Assembly (NCBI GenBank): GCA_017560175.1
Contig: JAFYOK010000321.1
Location: forward strand, 1 to 15,113
Source: Clostridia bacterium
GTDB taxonomy: Bacteria; Bacillota; Clostridia; Oscillospirales; Butyricicoccaceae
Reading direction: 5' to 3'
Length of the DNA: 15,113 bases
Each line of letters opens with the position of its first letter. Position 1 is the first letter of the stretch. Both the position numbers and the translations under genes were made by a program. Under the pieces are notes generated by a model, which was not told the origin of the DNA, did no database searches, and worked only from the letters and a program-made list of their open reading frames with translations. Of the stretch, positions 14,636-15,113 are shown piece after piece.

Positions 14636-14845
14636 ATGCCCCATATCGCTGTTATGATGTATCCCGGAAGAGATGAAGAGGTCAAGAAGAACCTGGCCCA
14701 CAAAATCCATGCCCTGATCGTTGAGGAACTGAAAGTTCCCGAAGGGGTCGTTTCGGTATCGATGAACGATATCGAAAAGGAAAAATTCCCCGAGGCTATG
14801 GCCAAGATCCCCAAGGAAAATATTGTGATTGATTTCAATAAGTAA
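14636..14845 (+). CDS. 4-Oxalocrotonate tautomerase family protein, PptA-like
   Basis: A 69-residue cytoplasmic enzyme of the 4-OT superfamily. Pro2 becomes the N-terminal catalytic base after removal of Met1. It starts MPHIAVMMYPGRDEEVKKNL, where MPHI and the following spacing match E. coli PptA (YdcE) better than classical 4-OT. The family's beta-alpha-beta fold fits: strand 2-9, helix 13-33, strand 39-44 (VSVSM), then a C-terminal segment. The length is typical of small tautomerases (60-80). An AAGGAGGT site lies 7 nt before the ATG, predicting high translation. It stands alone and ends at a strong terminator. The substrate, probably a keto-enol compound, is unknown. Confidence 0.9.
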   Translation: MPHIAVMMYPGRDEEVKKNLAHKIHALIVEELKVPEGVVSVSMNDIEKEKFPEAMAKIPKENIVIDFNK

Positions 14846-14846
14846 G

Positions 14847-14877
14847 AAAAACCGCCCTGCGATGCAGGGCGGTTTTT
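14847..14877 (+). terminator. Terminator of the tautomerase gene
   Basis: A 14-bp perfect stem with core ACCGCCCTGC/GCAGGGCGGT (14847-14860 with 14864-14877) has a GAT loop. A-runs and T-runs on both sides make it potentially bidirectional. It starts 2 nt after the stop. Confidence 0.92.
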
Positions 14878-14886
14878 ATAGTTTGG

Positions 14887-14969
14887 CGCAAAATTGGGTC
14901 CAAATCCCTCTTGGGAAAATAAAAAACACCCACTTTCGTAGGTGTTTTTCTGGCGGAGAAAGAGGGATT
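14887..14969. repeat. 83-bp direct repeat, copy 1 (contains a tRNA-Ser tail fragment and terminator)
   Basis: Copy 1 of a repeat found again at 15029-15110. The two differ at about one substitution (ATTGGG vs ATCGGG) and one missing G. Read on the minus strand it holds the last 19 nt of a tRNA-Ser (14951-14969, ending CCGCCA), a terminator (stem AAAAACACC/GGTGTTTTT, 14922-14930 with 14941-14949) and an inverted echo of the T-arm (AAATCCCTCTT on plus, 14902-14912). The tRNA homology stops within the T-loop, so this copy is a non-functional fragment. Confidence 0.88.
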
Positions 14970-14975
14970 CCATTT

Positions 14976-15037
14976 CCCACAAAACGGGTTTTGTGGGAGC
15001 CCTTACGGGATTAAATAGATTTTGCTGACGCAAAATC
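14976..15037. repeat. Two palindromes between the direct-repeat copies
   Basis: CCCACAAAA/TTTTGTGGG (14976-14984 with 14989-14997, loop CGGG) is a perfect 9-bp hairpin. GATTTTGC/GCAAAATC (15018-15025 with 15030-15037, loop TGAC) is a perfect 8-bp hairpin whose right arm runs into repeat copy 2. No gene is seen from 14878 to the tRNA remnant at 15092; the stretch is entirely made of such repeats. Confidence 0.75.
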
Positions 15038-15110
15038 GGGTCCAAATCCCTCTTGGAAAATAAAAAACACCCACTTTCGTAGGTGTTTTTCTGGCGGAGA
15101 AAGAGGGATT
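15029..15110. repeat. 82-bp direct repeat, copy 2 (abuts the tRNA-Ser gene)
   Basis: Second copy, 142 bp from the first. Here the tRNA homology continues to the window edge (15111-15113, the T-loop), so this is the copy attached to the real tRNA gene. Its terminator hairpin (15063-15071 with 15082-15090) ends the tRNA transcript on the minus strand, followed by six Ts. Confidence 0.88.
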
Positions 15111-15113
15111 TGA
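15092..15113 (-). tRNA. tRNA-Ser, 3' end only (cut by the window edge)
   Basis: On the minus strand the sequence from 15113 reads TCAAAT (T-loop), CCCTC (T-stem), TTTCTCC (acceptor), discriminator G, then CCA (15094-15092). This acceptor and T-arm combination matches bacterial tRNA-Ser, for example the Bacillus type ending CTTCTCCGCCA. The body and anticodon lie outside the window. A terminator follows 1 nt after the CCA, supporting a functional gene. Confidence 0.75.

Noticed and set aside
14542..14673. A possible small TTG-started frame after AAGGAGG (14531-14537), overlapping the tautomerase start
   Set aside because: The translation matches nothing recognisable, the start is TTG, and the likely tautomerase promoter lies inside it. 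Probably a chance binding-site-like sequence.
14887..15110. CRISPR-like repeat at the right edge
   Set aside because: Only two long copies exist, and their content is tRNA tail plus terminator; unit size and structure do not fit a CRISPR array.

Overview
The window looks like a chromosomal stretch from a moderately GC-rich Gram-positive anaerobe, most likely a gut Clostridia member (Oscillospiraceae-like). Supporting signs are strong AGGAGG-type ribosome binding sites, compact co-directional operons, many Rho-independent terminators, a desulfoferrodoxin-type domain, and intergenic inverted-repeat elements of a kind I associate with gut Firmicutes. The lineage is inference.

Layout. 1-42 may hold the tail of an upstream gene, followed by a terminator (146-175). 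183-424 is a non-coding nested inverted-repeat element. 552-4584 (minus strand) is a three-gene M20 metallopeptidase operon: an M20D amidohydrolase, then two same-length tandem paralogs resembling carboxypeptidase S/PM20D1. It starts at a promoter near 4681 and ends at a bidirectional terminator near 459-488. 4844-6001 (minus) is a separate imidazolonepropionase-like amidohydrolase with its own promoter and terminator. 6201-6277 is an initiator tRNA-fMet with a strong promoter and terminator. 6399-6995 (plus) is an XRE-type DNA-binding protein fused to a full desulfoferrodoxin-like domain. 7036-11382 (minus) is a second operon: Gate-domain membrane protein, M24 Xaa-Pro peptidase, MFS transporter and an APH(3')-like kinase. 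11626-13122 (plus) is a membrane-anchored phosphodiester glycosidase (NAGPA-like), divergent from that operon across a region with paired promoters and a possible operator. 13156-14398 (minus) is a two-gene ThrE/YjjP-YjjB-type exporter. 14636-14845 (plus) is a small PptA-like tautomerase. 14887-15113 contains an 83-bp direct repeat; the distal copy includes the 3' end of a tRNA-Ser gene (minus strand) cut by the window edge.

Taken together the window is rich in peptide and N-acyl-amino-acid catabolism: three M20 hydrolases, one amidohydrolase and one proline-specific peptidase. They sit beside plausible uptake (Gate, MFS) and amino-acid or organic-acid export (ThrE pair) functions. The most unusual items are the XRE-desulfoferrodoxin fusion with all predicted iron ligands retained, the tandem PM20D1-like pair with hairpins between the genes, and the duplicated tRNA-Ser tail with its terminator at the right edge.
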